The notes under the pieces were generated by a model. The model was given only the letters and a program-made list of their open reading frames with translations. It ran no database searches and had not been told where the DNA came from. DNA of 64,000 nucleotides, taken from Miscanthus floridulus (lineage: Eukaryota; Streptophyta; Magnoliopsida; Poales; Poaceae). Both the position numbers and the translations under genes were made by a program. This document shows, in pieces, positions 35,030 through 47,479 of this stretch. The DNA is taken from NCBI RefSeq assembly GCF_019320115.1, contig NC_089598.1, forward strand, positions 82,170,059 through 82,234,058, given 5' to 3'. The first letter of the stretch is position 1. Each line of letters opens with the position of its first letter.

Positions 35030-36440
35030 AATGATGGATTCGGAGAGCTCTTACTGGATATGTCTGTGTGGGGTCTAGGTCTAACATTCATGATAGAGCC
35101 GATGTGACACACAAGGGGCATCCACTACTCCCTATCCATCTCTTGGCAGCGGCCTGAGCCATTTGATTGACCTGGGTGACATGCCAGCCTCTTCTCGATG
35201 GAGATTCCATAGGTGAGCCCCTCCAAACCCTTCTTGAGAAGGTGGAGGCCAAAGCTTGGGGTGCGAGGACAAAACTCTAATCATGCTAGTGAGCAGAAAC
35301 ATCATGGTCGCTGGGGCATAGGTTCCTAGCGGCCTGACCAACTTTACTCAGTGTTTGTCTCTGCACACCCTGCCTCTAGTTTTTAACGTGAGGAGGGGTT
35401 AGACATAGAGAATGTCTACCGAATAGACACCCTTGCCAGCCCCTGAGTGATGCCTGATCACCTGCCGCTGCTAGGGTCAGAGGCTCGGTAGTGAAATTAA
35501 TGCACATAAAGTAAGGGTGTCCCATCTCTCAGCAGCGGCTTTGAGCCGTTCGATCAACCTAGGCACAGGATTTACCTTGATGGTAAAAGTGATGGGTTTA
35601 GGGAGCTCTTACCAGATATGACTGAGTAGGATCTAGGTCTATCATTCATAAGCATTGGCATAACCTGCGTGGGGCATCCTGATGCTCCCTACTCATTTCT
35701 CGACAGTGGCCATGCCGTCTAATTGAATTGTGTTACCTACTGAGACAAGACTTTCCTGCAGAGATAGAGGATGAGAACATCCCACACAAGAATTTAGTTA
35801 GGTAGATAAACCAAGCAGAGAACTTGTAATAAATGGACAAGCTCTCAAGTTTCGTTATAGCAAAATAGCTTTTAGCCCTTCCCCCCTTTTGTATAAAAAG
35901 GTTAGTGCATTCCGACCCTTTCTGTCATTAAGGTCATAAAAGCTCAGGGTGTAGGTGAGCCAATTCTGATCACGCTGGTGAGCAAAAGGCGTCGTAGCCA
36001 CTGGGGCATAGGTCTCTCATAGTCTAACCAGTTATACTAAGAGCTTGTTCCTGCAACCCTAGCTCTTAGATCTTAATGTGATAGGGTTCAGGCATAGAGA
36101 ATGTTTGCTAGGCGGACAGACTCTTAAACACGTACCGATTCTTTCAGTGGCTAAGGCCAAAAAGCCCAGGGTGTGGAAAAAACTCTAATTATGCTGGTGA
36201 GCAAAGGCATTGTAGCCACCGAGGCATAGGTGTCTCACAGTCCAACCAGTTTTACTTAGTGTTTGTTTCCATAAACTTTGCTTTTAGGTCTTAATCATGA
36301 GAAAGGGTCGGACATATAGACTGTCTACCAGATAGATATGCTCTTATTAGCCCCTGAGTGAGGCCTGACCCCCCGCCATTGCTGGGGTTGGGTGTCACTA
36401 AAGGTTAGGGGTTTGATAACAATATAGATAAGAGAGAGTG
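35030..36440 (-). repeat. Further degenerate repeats of element A's spacer
   Basis: Two interleaved repeats. One is at 35040-35170 and 35590-35730 ('gagctcttac.ggatatg', 'atctaggtctaacattcat'). The other is at 35260-35490, 35940-36150 and 36170-36420 ('gctggtgagca', 'ggggcataggt', 'cccctgagtga.gcctga'). Together they suggest an old ~550-bp higher-order unit. No coding. Confidence 0.55.
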
Positions 36441-37440
36441 TGCGCTTATTAAGGGTAGAAATGACGTAGCTGCTCGATGTTCTAGGCATTAGCGAAGACC
36501 TCACCGTCAATGGTCTTGAGCTTATATGCGCCTGGTTGGAGCACATCCGTGACGACGTATGGTCCCTCCCATGGAGGGGAGAGCTTGTGGTGGTCCTTGC
36601 TGCTCTAGAAAAGGAGGACCAGGTCTCCGATGTTGAAGGCCTGACCCCACACTCGTCGGCCGTGGTACCATCGCAACGCCTGTTGGTACTTGGCCGAGCG
36701 AAGGAGGGCAATGTTGCACACTTCATCTAGCTAGTCCATAGCGTCCTCGAGGGATGCCTCATCTCCCTATTCATCATATGCCCTGACCCTTGGCGCTCCA
36801 TAGTTGAGGTTGGTCGGGAGGATAGCCTTAGAACCATAGACCATGAAGAATGGTGTGTAGCCGATGGCCCAGCTGGGGGCGTCCTTAGGCTCTAGAGCAC
36901 CATGGGGAGCTCGGCGACCCATCATTCTCCAAACTTGTTCAACTAGTTGAAGATCCTAGGCTTGAGGCCCTATAGGAACATGCCATTCGTGCGCTCGACC
37001 TGCCCGTTCATGCGGGGGTGTGCTACGGTGGCCCAATCGACCTAGATGTGGTATTCATCGTAGAATTAGAGAAACTTCTTTCTGGTGAACTGCGTGCCAC
37101 TATCCATGATGATGAATTTTGGGACTCCAAAGCAATGGACGATGTCGAGGAAGAATAGCACAGCTTGCTCAGATTTGATCATGGAGATTGTCCGAGCCTC
37201 TATCCACTTTGTAAACTTGTCTATGGCGACAAGCAAGTGGGTGTAGCCCCCGGGTGCCCTCTTGAGTGGTCTGACCAGATTGAGCCCCCATACCATGAAC
37301 GGCCACATGATGGGGATCATCTAGAGTGCTTGGGCTAGTAGGTGAGTCTATCGAGCATAGTACTGACACCCCTCGTAGGTGCGCACAACCTGCTCGGCGT
37401 CGGCTACTATGGTCGACCAATAGAAGCCTTATCAGAACGC
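36440..37440 (-). pseudogene. Element A integrase (Ty3/gypsy), broken
   Basis: Read leftwards: remains of the zinc-binding end (EGCQYYARQTHLLAQAL), then the core with the three acidic positions: LLVAIDKFTKWIEA (about 37220), FIIMDSGTQFT (about 37100; relatives usually have Asp-Asn, here Asp-Ser) and NGQVERTNGMF (about 37000). The C-terminal part ends near 36450 with LKTIDGEVFANA and EQLRHFYP. Integrase inserts the element's cDNA. Several in-frame TAG codons where Gln is expected make it inactive. It closes pol of element A; the tandem-repeat spacer follows. Confidence 0.75.
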
Positions 37441-37849
37441 ATTTTCGACTAGGGTTCTAGGCGCGGCATGGTGGCCACAGACCCCATTGTGGATATCACT
37501 CAGCAAATGCTTCCCCTATTCGACGGGGATGCAACACTGTAGGATCCTGATGTGGATTCATTTATAAAGTTTGCCCTCCACAAGGACAAAGGACTTGGCA
37601 CGATGTGCAAGCCATCGAGCCTCTATCTTATCCGTTGGTAGCATCTTGCAAAGGAGGTAGTCAAGGAAGAGTGTCCTCCAGTTGACCAGAGGGTCGGGCT
37701 CTATTGTTGGGTCCTCTTCGAGCTCCATGACTTCAGGGTCGAACAGAGCTGATGGTTGGTCAGCCCCTGAGTCCTAGGCGGGTAGCCTATCACCGGCTTT
37801 GTTTCAGCCCCTTGTGGCGAACTGAGGGCTTGTGCTAATCACTGGCGAA

Positions 37850-39048
37850 GATGCCTGTTGGCATCGACTGTTGGTCGGATGCCGCTTTCACCAGCATGTT
37901 GGCCGTCTCATTAAGACTCCTTGAAATGTGATTGAGCTTGAGGCCATCAAACTTGTCCTCCAGCTGGCAGACTTCTCGATAGTATGCAACCATCTTAGCA
38001 TCATGGCAGCTTGAGTCTTTCTTGACTTGGTCGACGACCAGCTAGGAGTCACCCTGGACGTCAAGGCATCGGGTGCCCGACTCGATGGCGATGCGCAGAC
38101 CATTGATGAGCACCTCATATTAGACAACATTGTTGGAGGAGGGGAAATGGAGGTGAACCATGTACATCATGCGTACCTCGAAGGGCAAAATGAAGGCTAG
38201 CCCTATGCTAGCACCTTTCTTCATTAGCGATCCATCGAAGTACATCATCTAGTACTCTTGGTTGATGACCGCTGGTGGCATTTGGACCTCAGTCCACTTT
38301 GCAACGAAATCAACCAACACCTAAGACTTGATGGCCATCCAAGAGACATACGTAATGCCCTAATCCATTAGCTCGAGTGCCCACTTCGTGATTCTTCCCG
38401 TTGCATCCTAGTTTTGGATGACCTCACTGAGGGGGAAGGACGTCACGACCATCACCAGATGTGACTCGAAGTAGTGGCATAGCTTCCTCTTGGCGATGAG
38501 GATGGTGTATAGGAGTTTCTAGATCTAGGTGTAGTAGGTCTTAGAGTCCGATAGGACCTCGCTAATGAAGTATATGGGGCGCTGTACTTTGAGGGCATGC
38601 CCCTCTTCTTCTTGCTCCACTACTAGGGTGGTGCTAACCACTTGCATGGTGGCCATAATGTAGAGCAGAAGGGGTTCTCCATCGATCGGAGGAACTAGGA
38701 TCAGGGCCTTCATCAGAAGCTGCTTAACTGTGTCAAGTGCTTCCTAGGCCTTGGGCGTCCATTCAAAGTGGTCGGCCTTCTTTAGTAGTCGATAAAGGGG
38801 GAGACCTCATTCGCCGAGGCACGAGATGAAGCAGCTGAGCATTGCGAGGCACCCTGTAACTCACTGTACCCCTTCATGTTCTGAATTAGGCCCATCCTTG
38901 TGATAGCGGAGATCTTCTTTGGGTTGGCTTCGATGCCATGCTCGGAGACGATGAAACTGAGCAGCATACCCCTTGGGACCCCAAAAATGCACTTCTCGGG
39001 GTTGAGCTTAATGCCGTTTGCTTGGAGTTTTGCGAAGGTCTACTCAAG
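37850..39048 (-). pseudogene. Element A RT thumb and RNase H, broken
   Basis: Downstream (leftward) half of pol. At 39048 the RT continues after the inserted LTR (KLQANGIKLNPEKCIFGVP..., then ANPKKISAITRMG). A degraded connection domain follows. The RNase H / ribonuclease-like domain near 38250-37850 has YFDGSLMKKGA with its first Asp, NGLRIAIESG and a C-terminal NETANMLVKAASD. It degrades the RNA of the RNA:DNA hybrid in intact elements. Stops and frameshifts are frequent. The RT is split from its N-terminal half by 39049-43832. Confidence 0.65.
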
Positions 39049-42000
39049 TGTAGCACCCGGTTTTAAAGACAAAACCAGATACACACTATATGTGAGCCCA
39101 GGAAGTCAAATCTCACATATAGCCACAAATAAGGGTAATATCAAGAGACAATACTTATTACATAATGTATTAGTAAATGGAAAATAACCTCAGAGTATAG
39201 ATAGCGGAAAGTCGACTTCGATCTTCAGGCAAAGACTCCAAATCCATAGGGATGACTGACTGGTTGACCACAAGCCTAACTCCCCCAAACCAGCAATCTG
39301 GTACCCATCCAGGATTTTTATCCAATGTATAGAAAAGTAAAGCAAGCATAAGTACTATTGTACTTAACAATTATATCATGGGGTTCATGAGGCTTAAAAG
39401 GCTGACACTGGTTTACTGCGATTGGCTTTAATAAGTCATCTTTTTATGCAATTGAGTGGCAAAGAATTTATCATTCCCATAAACACATGATCGGGTAAAC
39501 ATGAATAATGTATAGCATAAACAATTAATCATTAGTACCATTAACCATTAGTGATTATCTCTATTCCATAAGGGTCCAAGGCCGCTCATGACCATGAGCA
39601 TGGCTGTTATAACAGTTTTACACTATGCAGAGGTTGTACACTTTCACTATGAGTCGTGATTTATCCTTTCACCCGAGGTAGCTAATCTCTTGACCCACTT
39701 CCAAGGAAGGTCGGTAGGGTTCACTATGAAGCCTTTCAAAGGTTCGTCTAACAAGTTAGGGCCGCTAGGCATATGTGGCCCTCCTCTAGGAGTGGCACGC
39801 GTGGACATCACAGCATGGTACATACATCCTAGCAGGAAAGGAAACATACCCTCGTGCGTCATAAAGGTAACCACTAACAAGCTAGAAAAGGTCCTCATAC
39901 TAAGCAAAAGCTAGAGCCATATAGCCCTCACAGCTGTACTATAAGTCCCAGATGATCGCTTACAGATAAGTCCTTAGGGAGAGGAATCTGAAGCATTTAG
40001 AAAGTAGCTAAACACTCTAGCCCCCTGTTTCTATGTTGCTAAAAAAGTCATGTTTTAATATTTATTGCATATACCATTAATCAAGTTACAAGATCATGGT
40101 TTTGATTAAGCACTAGCAAAAACTACCCAATACAATGTCCCAAAGGTATCAAGGTACAAGATATCAAATATCTAGGGTATCCTTATTGGCAACAAGGTAG
40201 ACACATGCAATATGAATTTAGTGATTAAATGTGAATAAGTAACAAGGATGGTCCCACGCTATACTTGCCTTACACACCTATCCTTCGGTAAGCTTTAATC
40301 TTCATGTCCTTCTTCTTCTAGATCACCACGTGTATCTCACCGACTGGACGTAATCGTAGAACACCACACAAACATCCATACACATACATGCATAGCATAT
40401 AGTTGCATCTATATCAGAATAGTACACCAATCATAGAAAAATAAGTAAAAGAGTTTGAAACACGATTCTACGCATCGCTACGAACACACAGTCGCGAGAA
40501 ACACGCTAATTGAAGCTACGGTTGAAAAGTTACGACTACCGAGAGATTTGCTTAATACGTGGAAAAGAAAACTATAGGCTTCGTTTATGTTAACTATATG
40601 AATTCATATATATAAGATATTTTATAAATAATATAGATTAAATTAAGTCAATTTTAGCTTTGAATTATAAAACAAAAGTAAAACAAATCATATTTTATGT
40701 ATAAAACCCAGTTGCATAATCATTAATCAAAATATAATTTAAAACATGTTATTTTAGAAATAACAATATAGTAAACACTATTACTAACGCGTAGATCTCG
40801 TCGCTACGAATCTAACACAACTTGAACGGACTATTTCGGAGTTAAAATGAATAAGTTATGTTTTAAACAAGTTTTTCTATAGTTAAATAATAGATTAGAT
40901 CTACCCATAAATTTTAGATATTGAAAACATGCATAACAGTTGTATAAACATGTAGAAAACATAAATACAATCCTAAAGCAATTCGAACGGGTCAAATCGG
41001 ACGTAAAATACAAAAGTTACGCATGAAATAAGGTGCAATGGCATTTCTATGAATAACTCGAACTCATTTTTGAATTAAAACAATTAAAAATCTGAATTTA
41101 AATGGATTTTGGACTGCGCGCACTAATTCTGGAAATGACAGGGTCCTAAATGAATAAAAATAGGACTAAATTGTATTTATTTTAAACTGTTATGGATTGC
41201 GGGTTGATTACTTGAAAATCCGAGGGCTGAACTGCAAAACAGCGTGGCTTTGACTATGGGTTGACTGCGCACTGACTGGACAGCCATGTGGTAGCACGTT
41301 GTTGGCGTGGTGCACCACGCGTGCGGTGGACGTGGTGCGCTGGCGCCATGGACCACGTCCATGGGTCCATGGTGGACCAATTACGCATCCAAGCGGTAAG
41401 ATCTAATCGTGGCCGTTCAACACAGATCTGACGGCGCAAGTGAGTGCGGGTGACCTCCGGTGGCTACAAGGCACCTCCGGTGAGACCTCCATGGCCGACA
41501 ATGACTGGTGCTCCACGGCGAATGCCGGTACGGCGTTCTGGTCCATCCCGATCGAAACAAACTACACGAAAATGAAGTACACGTGCTTGTGGACTCAATG
41601 GGACGCAAACTGACAATGAGGAACACATCGAAGCATGGATCCCACGGTGGCGCCATGGCTGGCAGGGTGAGAGCTTGCCGATACGATGCTCCAGGGCATT
41701 ACTCGATGAATTAGAGGCACGAGGAGAATGTGATGCTCACCGCGAGTCGATTGGAAAGGAGCGCGCCGTTCGAGAAGGCCCCAAAGCGGTGGTTCGTCAA
41801 CGGCGGTGGCTGGAGAGAGAGGGAGGGCGTGGGTGAGGGTGAATCCGAGCATAGGGTTACCAAATTGACAAGATGGAGGTACCTTTGTGATGAGGACATC
41901 GCCAAGATGGAGTCGAGGACGACTCCAATTCGAGAAGGGGAGGATGATGAGGACATCGCCACGCTGGACACACCGACGCCATGGTCTTCTCCAAGTTGCA

Positions 42001-43832
42001 ATTCGTTCCCAACTCAGCTGCCACGTCGTTCTCGGATTCAGCAGACACGTCGTCACTGTTTTGATCATAACTTCCTCATACGACATCGAAACGGGCCGTT
42101 CTTGGATGCGTTGGAAAGGGGACGACGACGCCGTCGTTTTGGATCTGGTCCCAGCTCCAGAAGGTCCGTGGATCATTCTGTGTGACCACAGCAAGGTGCT
42201 GCGTCACCTATTTGGGCCAACTTGGCCATGTATCGTGTCGGGCCTTAAGCCCAAGTTGTGGGCGCCCAACCCCTGGCCGTCCCCAACCCTAGGTCGAGTC
42301 TTAGACTATAAACACAGCCGCCGCCACTACTACACAATTGGGTTTTGTTTAGAGTTTAGTTTTCCATCGAGAAACTGAATCGTTCATTGTAACTGTGGTG
42401 ACAAATCCTTTTACAGTGATCCAGGGCCCCCGTTCTTGATCTCCTCCACTGTGTCGATTAGTCCTTTGGAACCGAGTTCTTGAACCCTCTATTGATATTC
42501 GCGACATTCATATTTGCAATTTCAGATTGCGTGTTTTACCTTCTTGCTTGTGCTCTTCGATTCGCTTGCAGGAAAAGCCTTCTTGGCGAGGTCAATCAAG
42601 TTGTGCTTGGTTGATAACCAACGGAGCAGTGGTGTAACGGTTGCAAGGTTCAAATCGCGTCTGATTTGAAGCCGGATCGCCAACGTCGAGATCTCCACAA
42701 ATCGAACTTACCGGCTACCTCTCGGAAGATCGGGCCTGTACTCATCACTTTGGCTGCGTTGGGTCATGGCGAAGCTCACGGGCACGGCGGCAGTGGCAGC
42801 ACGCTATGGCGGCGGTGGTGAGCTTCGAGCGGCGAATGGAGAAGGGGCAGAGGGGAGGGCTCAGCTCAGGTTTTATAGGCAGGGAGAGGGGCTATGTAGA
42901 TGGTAGGGAGAGGGGTGTAGTGATTACGACGCTTTCCATGCAGGCGTAGTGGGCTGGTGGCTTGCCGCGCATGGCAGCGCCATTGATGGGGCGGAGGAAG
43001 GAAAGAAGCAGGGGAAGAAAAGGAAAGGAAGAAGGGGATAGGGCTGACTGTCGGGTAGGACCCATGGACAATGAGGCAGAGTGGATGGGCGTGTGTGGCC
43101 GTAGGTGCTACGGGCGTAGGCCGAGCAGCGTGTGGTGAAGGCCAAGCGGGCCGCAGCAGTGGGCTACCGAGCGGGCTGCTGCCTTGCGCATGCGAGCGGC
43201 TGACACATGGGGCCAACGGCGCTGAGCTGGGCTACGTGGGTGCGGTGGCGGGCCGAGCTGGGCTGCCAAGCAGGCCGCATGGAGCGAGCCAGGGGAGAAA
43301 GGGGAAGAAAGGCTGCTGGGCCGCTAGTAGGCTAGAGCTGAGGAGGGGAAGGGAGAAGAGGGCCGGGCCAAATCCTAGAGTTGGGCTAAAAAGGAAGGAG
43401 AGTTTTTCAAATTCAAATTCTTTTCCAATTTCTAGTTTTCAAATACAAGACCAATGCAAATCAAATTCACGTATAGTTTCAAATATACTTCCCTATTCAA
43501 ATAAAATTGAACAATTTTGTTAGGCTTCCCAAGATGAACTTTACAACTTTAATAATACTTTTATTTTTCTAATTTTCTTTTCCTTCTTTTCTTTTATTTC
43601 AAAGCTAGTTTTAATTTCATTTCAAAAGCATTTTAACTATTTTGACTTTTCAATTAAAACCACTCAACCAATAAAATGAAATGCAATGGCATGTATGCTC
43701 AAACATGTTGCTACCTTATGATGTATTTTAATTTAATGAAAATTTTTATTTTCGTATATTTTATGAGCACAAAAATTCCAACTTAAATCATTTTAACTCT
43801 ATTTCAAAAGAGGCAAATTTTAGGGTGTTACA
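39049..43832 (-). mobile_element. LTR insertion 4 (4.8 kb), minus-strand Tekay/Del-type LTR, TSD TCAAG
   Basis: On the minus strand it starts TGTAACACCCT and ends CCGGGTGCTACA, the usual pattern of long Tekay/Del-like LTRs. Perfect TSD TCAAG at 39044-39048 and 43833-43837, inside element A's RT. Minus-strand TATAAAA at 42871-42877 with a GC-rich leader beyond. A fragment of another gypsy element lies inside (about 41880-42735). No second copy of this LTR in the window, so a solo LTR. Confidence 0.8.
41880..42735 (+). mobile_element. Fragment of a D-like gypsy element: pol 3' tip plus LTR, nested in LTR 4
   Basis: The plus-strand frame at 41890-41985 reads MESRTTPIREGEDDEDIA, matching element D's polyprotein tail (LESRMTQFQEGEDDEDI at about 60790-60850). 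Further right, 'gactataaacacag' (42305) and 'cttggttgataaccaacgga' (about 42609) match D's LTR region ('cataaacag' and the reverse complement of about 60010-60040). 'ctctcggaagatc' near 42720 matches D's LTR end. Both boundaries are approximate and no TSD was found. Confidence 0.6.
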
Positions 43833-44420
43833 TCAAGGTCGGCTACAAGCTGGTCAGCCCATTTGGACTTGACCATGATGTCATCCACGTAGGCCTCAAC
43901 GGTCAGCACGATGATGTCTCTGAAACACTTGAGCATACAACATTGGTACGTAGCCCCAGTGTTCTTTAGACCAAACGGCACTATGACATAGCAAAATGAT
44001 CCAAAGGGGGTGATGAAAGATGTCGTGAGTTGGTCAGACTCTTTTATCATGATTTGATGGTACCCGGGGTACGCATCAAGAAAGCAGAGGGTTTCACACC
44101 CTAAGATAGAGTCGACTATTTGGTCTATGTGCGGCAAAGGAAACGGATCCTTTGGGCATGCTTTGATGAGACCCATGTAGTCAACACACATCCTCCATTT
44201 CCCACTCTTCTTTCATACAAGAATGGGATTGGCTAACCACTTAGGGTGGTACACTTCCTTGATGAATCTAGCAGCCAAAAGCTTCGTGATCTCCTCACCG
44301 ATGGTCCTGTGTTTCCCCTTGTCGAAGTGATGCAGGCATTGCTTCACTAGCTTGGAGCCTAGGTGGATCTTCAAGGCATGCTTGGTTACTTCCCTTGGAA
44401 TGCCCGGCATGTCCAAGGGT
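43833..44420 (-). pseudogene. Element A reverse transcriptase, N-terminal part with YVDD
   Basis: Read leftwards: EEITKLLAARFIKEVYHPKW (about 44290), a stop TGA where relatives have Arg (CGA), GKWRMCVDY, PFPLPHID, motif A FLDAYPGYHQI (about 44080), TPFGSFCYVIVPFGLKNTGA and the catalytic AYVDDIMVKS (about 43875). Reverse transcriptase copies element RNA into DNA. It is cut right after YVDD by the LTR insertion with TSD TCAAG. The lineage looks Tat-like from its long, antisense-gene-bearing layout, not from the RT sequence itself. Confidence 0.8.
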
Positions 44421-44689
44421 TTCCACGCAAAGATGTCTTTGTTGGCGTAGAGAAAGCCGACGAGCGCGCTTTCCTATTTGGAGGAAAGTGTGGTGCCAAT
44501 GCACACCATTTTGCCCTCAGGGCTGCTAGGGTCTATGAGGACCTCCTTGCACCCTCCACAGGCTTGAAAGACCTGGTCGACAACTTGGGGTTGGGTGCTT
44601 CTTCAGTGACCTCCTTTCTGATGGCCGCGAGCTCTCCAGAGGCGACGATTACCGTGGCATGATCGCAGCACTCGACCTCACACTCGTAG

Positions 44690-45050
44690 GCGCACTAGAA
44701 GGTGACGATGGTGATGACCCCACCTAGGCCTGGCATTTTTAGCTTTATGTAGGTGTAGTTGGGGATGACCATGAACTTCGCATAGCATGGTCGTCCCGGG
44801 ATGGCGTGGTAGGTTTCGTGGAACCCAACCACTTCGAAGGTGATGTTCTCCATCCTATAGTTGGATGGACCCTCAAAGGTGATGGGTAGATCGATCTATC
44901 CAAGTGGCATGTCCTACTTTCCAGGCATGATGCTATGGAAAGGTGCACTAGTTGGTTGGATGTGTGCTCGATTGATGCCCATAGCGTCAAGCGTCTCAGC
45001 ATACATGATATTGAGGCCGCTGCCTCCATCCATTAGTACCTTGGTGAGCC
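44690..45050 (-). pseudogene. Element A aspartic protease
   Basis: The minus-strand frame gives MDGGSGLNIMYAETLDAMGI (about 45040-44980), the retropepsin D-G/S-G-type active-site loop as seen in grass gypsy elements (Asp-Gly-Gly-Ser). FEVVGFHETYHAIPGRPCYA (about 44850-44790) and a beta-rich tail follow. The protease matures Gag-Pol. In-frame TAGs interrupt it. It is upstream of the RT in the same polyprotein. Confidence 0.65.
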
Positions 45051-45299
45051 ACTTTGTGCCGATGATTAGGTCAACCACGAGCGGGTATCTCCCCTGTTGC
45101 GGGATGCTCTCTGGGTGGTCAATTTGATCAAAGGTTATGGCGGACTCTGATGACTAGAGGAAGGTAGGCACGGCCGAGTCGGCTGTATAGACCTCACGGC
45201 ACATGAGCTTCTGATGGCGCTTAGAGTCATAGGCCACCGACCCTCCAAAGATCATGAGGCAGCCATCCGGCATCGAAAAGCCACCATCCTTCCCCTCAG

Positions 45300-47423
45300 T
45301 GTCATCCATGGTCAGGTCAGGGTCCTTCCATGCTCCCCTTAGTTGAAGCCGCTAGACAAGAACCGCTTCATGAGGTCACAGTCCTTGTATAGATGCTTGA
45401 TAGGGAAGGCATGGTTTGGGCATGGCCCCTCGAGCAGCTTATTGAAGTAGTTCAGGGTGCCCTCCATGGGCTTCCAACCTCCCCATGGTCGGCGGTGGCC
45501 ATGAGTGAGCCCTCGCACCACTACTTGTTCTTCTTCTTAATGGGGCGGTTGGAGGCGCCTTCGCCGATGTCCTCGTCCCATTTCGCCTTGCCCTTGAGGT
45601 GGTCGAAGATCGCTCTGACCACCTCTTTGCCCAAGGTGTGGCTAGTGGAGACGTCGAGGAGCTCCTTGGTGGTTCATGGGCCCTTACGTCCTAGCTTGTG
45701 AACCAGGGACTCGCATGTGGTCCTAGATAGGAAAGCTCCTATAATGTCAGCGTCGGCGACGTTAGAAAGCTCATTGCACTGTCGAGAGAAGCGCTAGATG
45801 TACCCACGAAGGGTTTCTCTAGCCTTTTCTCAGCATTTCTTGAGATCCCATGGGTTCTCAGGATGCTTGTACATGCCTTGGAAATTCCTCACGAAGATCT
45901 CCTTCAGGTCCGCCCAACTTTGGATACTGTTGGGCGGAAGGTGTTCTAACCATGTTCGCATCGAATCGACCAAGAACAATGGAAGGTTACGGATAATGAA
46001 ATTGTCATTATCCGCTCCACTAGCTTGGCAGGCAAGATGATAATCCTATAGCCATAGTCTAGGGTTTGTTTCCCTAGAGTATTTCAGGGTGTTGGTTGGT
46101 GGCCAATACCTTCATGGGAAGGTAGCATTGAGGATGTGTCGACCGAAGGCCTAAGGCCTCGGTAGGCTAGGGCTCAGACTTTGGTCCTCACCGCTGTTGT
46201 AGCATCTACCACAACGAGGGTGATAGTCATGGCTATCTCTCTCTCTTAGGTCATCATGGGTATGCCTACGGGCATCGAGGGTGTTGCGTGCGTCACGGTT
46301 GCGGCCGAGACATTGATGCACCAGGACCGTGGTGCATAGCCTGCCCCTTGTGGTGTCTGGTGGACCGACACGTCCTTGTCGGGTTGCTCTAAGGGCATGC
46401 ACTGGCTAGCATCGAGCTCGCGTCCCCAAGATAGCGAGCTCTCATCCTACTATGTTCCTACACGCTTGAGCAGAGTGTGAATCTCATAGTGGGCCTAATG
46501 ATCCTTGGGTGTCGTGGAACCCAGAAGCCCATAGAGTAGGGCCACCATAGTGGTGATGTTCTGGCTCACCTGGGCAAAGTGTGGGAGGGTTTCATCATCC
46601 ACGATGATCCTTCGGTTCATGTCACGGGCCATGGCACACGCACGCCCACCGTCTCCATGGTGCTCAATCTCCCAATCGAGCTCTGTGTGTTAATGCTCAA
46701 GCTAGAGTCATGCTTCCTCGAGCTCTAGGTGTTAGGCCTTTAGCTGCTCCACCCATAGGTAGGGTGGGGACCCTGTCTTCCCCTCGACCTTGTCGTCGAG
46801 GTCATTCATTAGGGTAGCCTCCTACTCATGGATGCTTTTGATGTGTCCCTCGGGGGTAGCTGCCATAAACATTCATGAGAGGGGTGATGGCTCCCCCTGC
46901 TGTAGTCTGAGGCAGAGGGTGACTCCATTTCCTCTGTGACATGTTCGGTTATCCCCATGAACATGTCGTTTGTGGGGAAAGGAGGCACGCATTGCGCCAC
47001 AAGGTGGCCATTGGTCTTTGTGGAATCATGGAGACCGCATGGGAGCACCGTCGAGGCACTCCAAATGAGGTATTCTAGAGAGAGCGACTCCCCTTGGGCA
47101 AGCTATGCCATGATGTTAGTGAACAAGAAGGTGAGGTGGCACAAGTCCTCCCAGGACGGCTGGGGTCCTAGGAAGATGTTGAGCCAGCGCTCAATCCTCC
47201 TGTGGTCCAAGTTTAGGGGCTAGTTGTTTCTGGGGGCACGGGCCTCTGGTGTGTGCAACTGTAGCTCCTCAAGCACCTCGGCGATTACGTCAAGGCAGAC
47301 GGAGTGGAGAGGTTGGACAGTGGCAGGAGCCATTGCTAACTCTCCCTTTGCCATGACAATGAAGTCTAGGTCTCTGAAGCGCACATGTGTGCCTGGGACC
47401 CAGCTAAGGTTGTGATTAGCCAT
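45300..47423 (-). pseudogene. Element A gag
   Basis: The reading frame starts near 47423 (MANHNLSWVPGTHVRFRDLD) about 40 bp inside the primer-binding site. It continues with GHLVAQCVPPFPTNDMFMGI. The capsid-like core is near 46020-45740: NFIIRNLPLFLVDSMRTWLE, PPNSIQSWADLKEIFVRNFQ and SRQCNELSNVADADIIGAFL. Gag forms the cytoplasmic virus-like particle. The region between is open only in pieces. Many stops are TAG at Gln sites (GYI*RFSRQ). The zinc knuckle was not clearly seen. Confidence 0.65.
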
Positions 47424-47460
47424 CTGAGGCCAGGTGTTAATGTCAAGATGCGCAAATGGC

Positions 47461-47479
47461 CCCTACCCAGTGCGCCAAC
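47461..47479 (-). promoter_or_regulatory. Primer-binding site of element A
   Basis: Directly after the 5' LTR end (minus strand ...CACTGACA) comes GTTGGCGCACTGGGTAGGGG. A TGG start at a one- to few-base spacing is expected for tRNA primer complementarity. I do not assign the tRNA. Element B has a near-identical site. Confidence 0.55.

Noticed and set aside
41595..42378. Long ORFs on both strands (up to 199 codons)
   Set aside because: Base composition and nested TE sequence explain them; the only meaningful frame is the short D-like pol tail at 41890-41985.
42866..43523. GC-rich ORFs of 116 and 150 codons
   Set aside because: They fall in the promoter/leader part of the LTR 39049-43832 (minus-strand TATA at 42871) and have no domain similarity.
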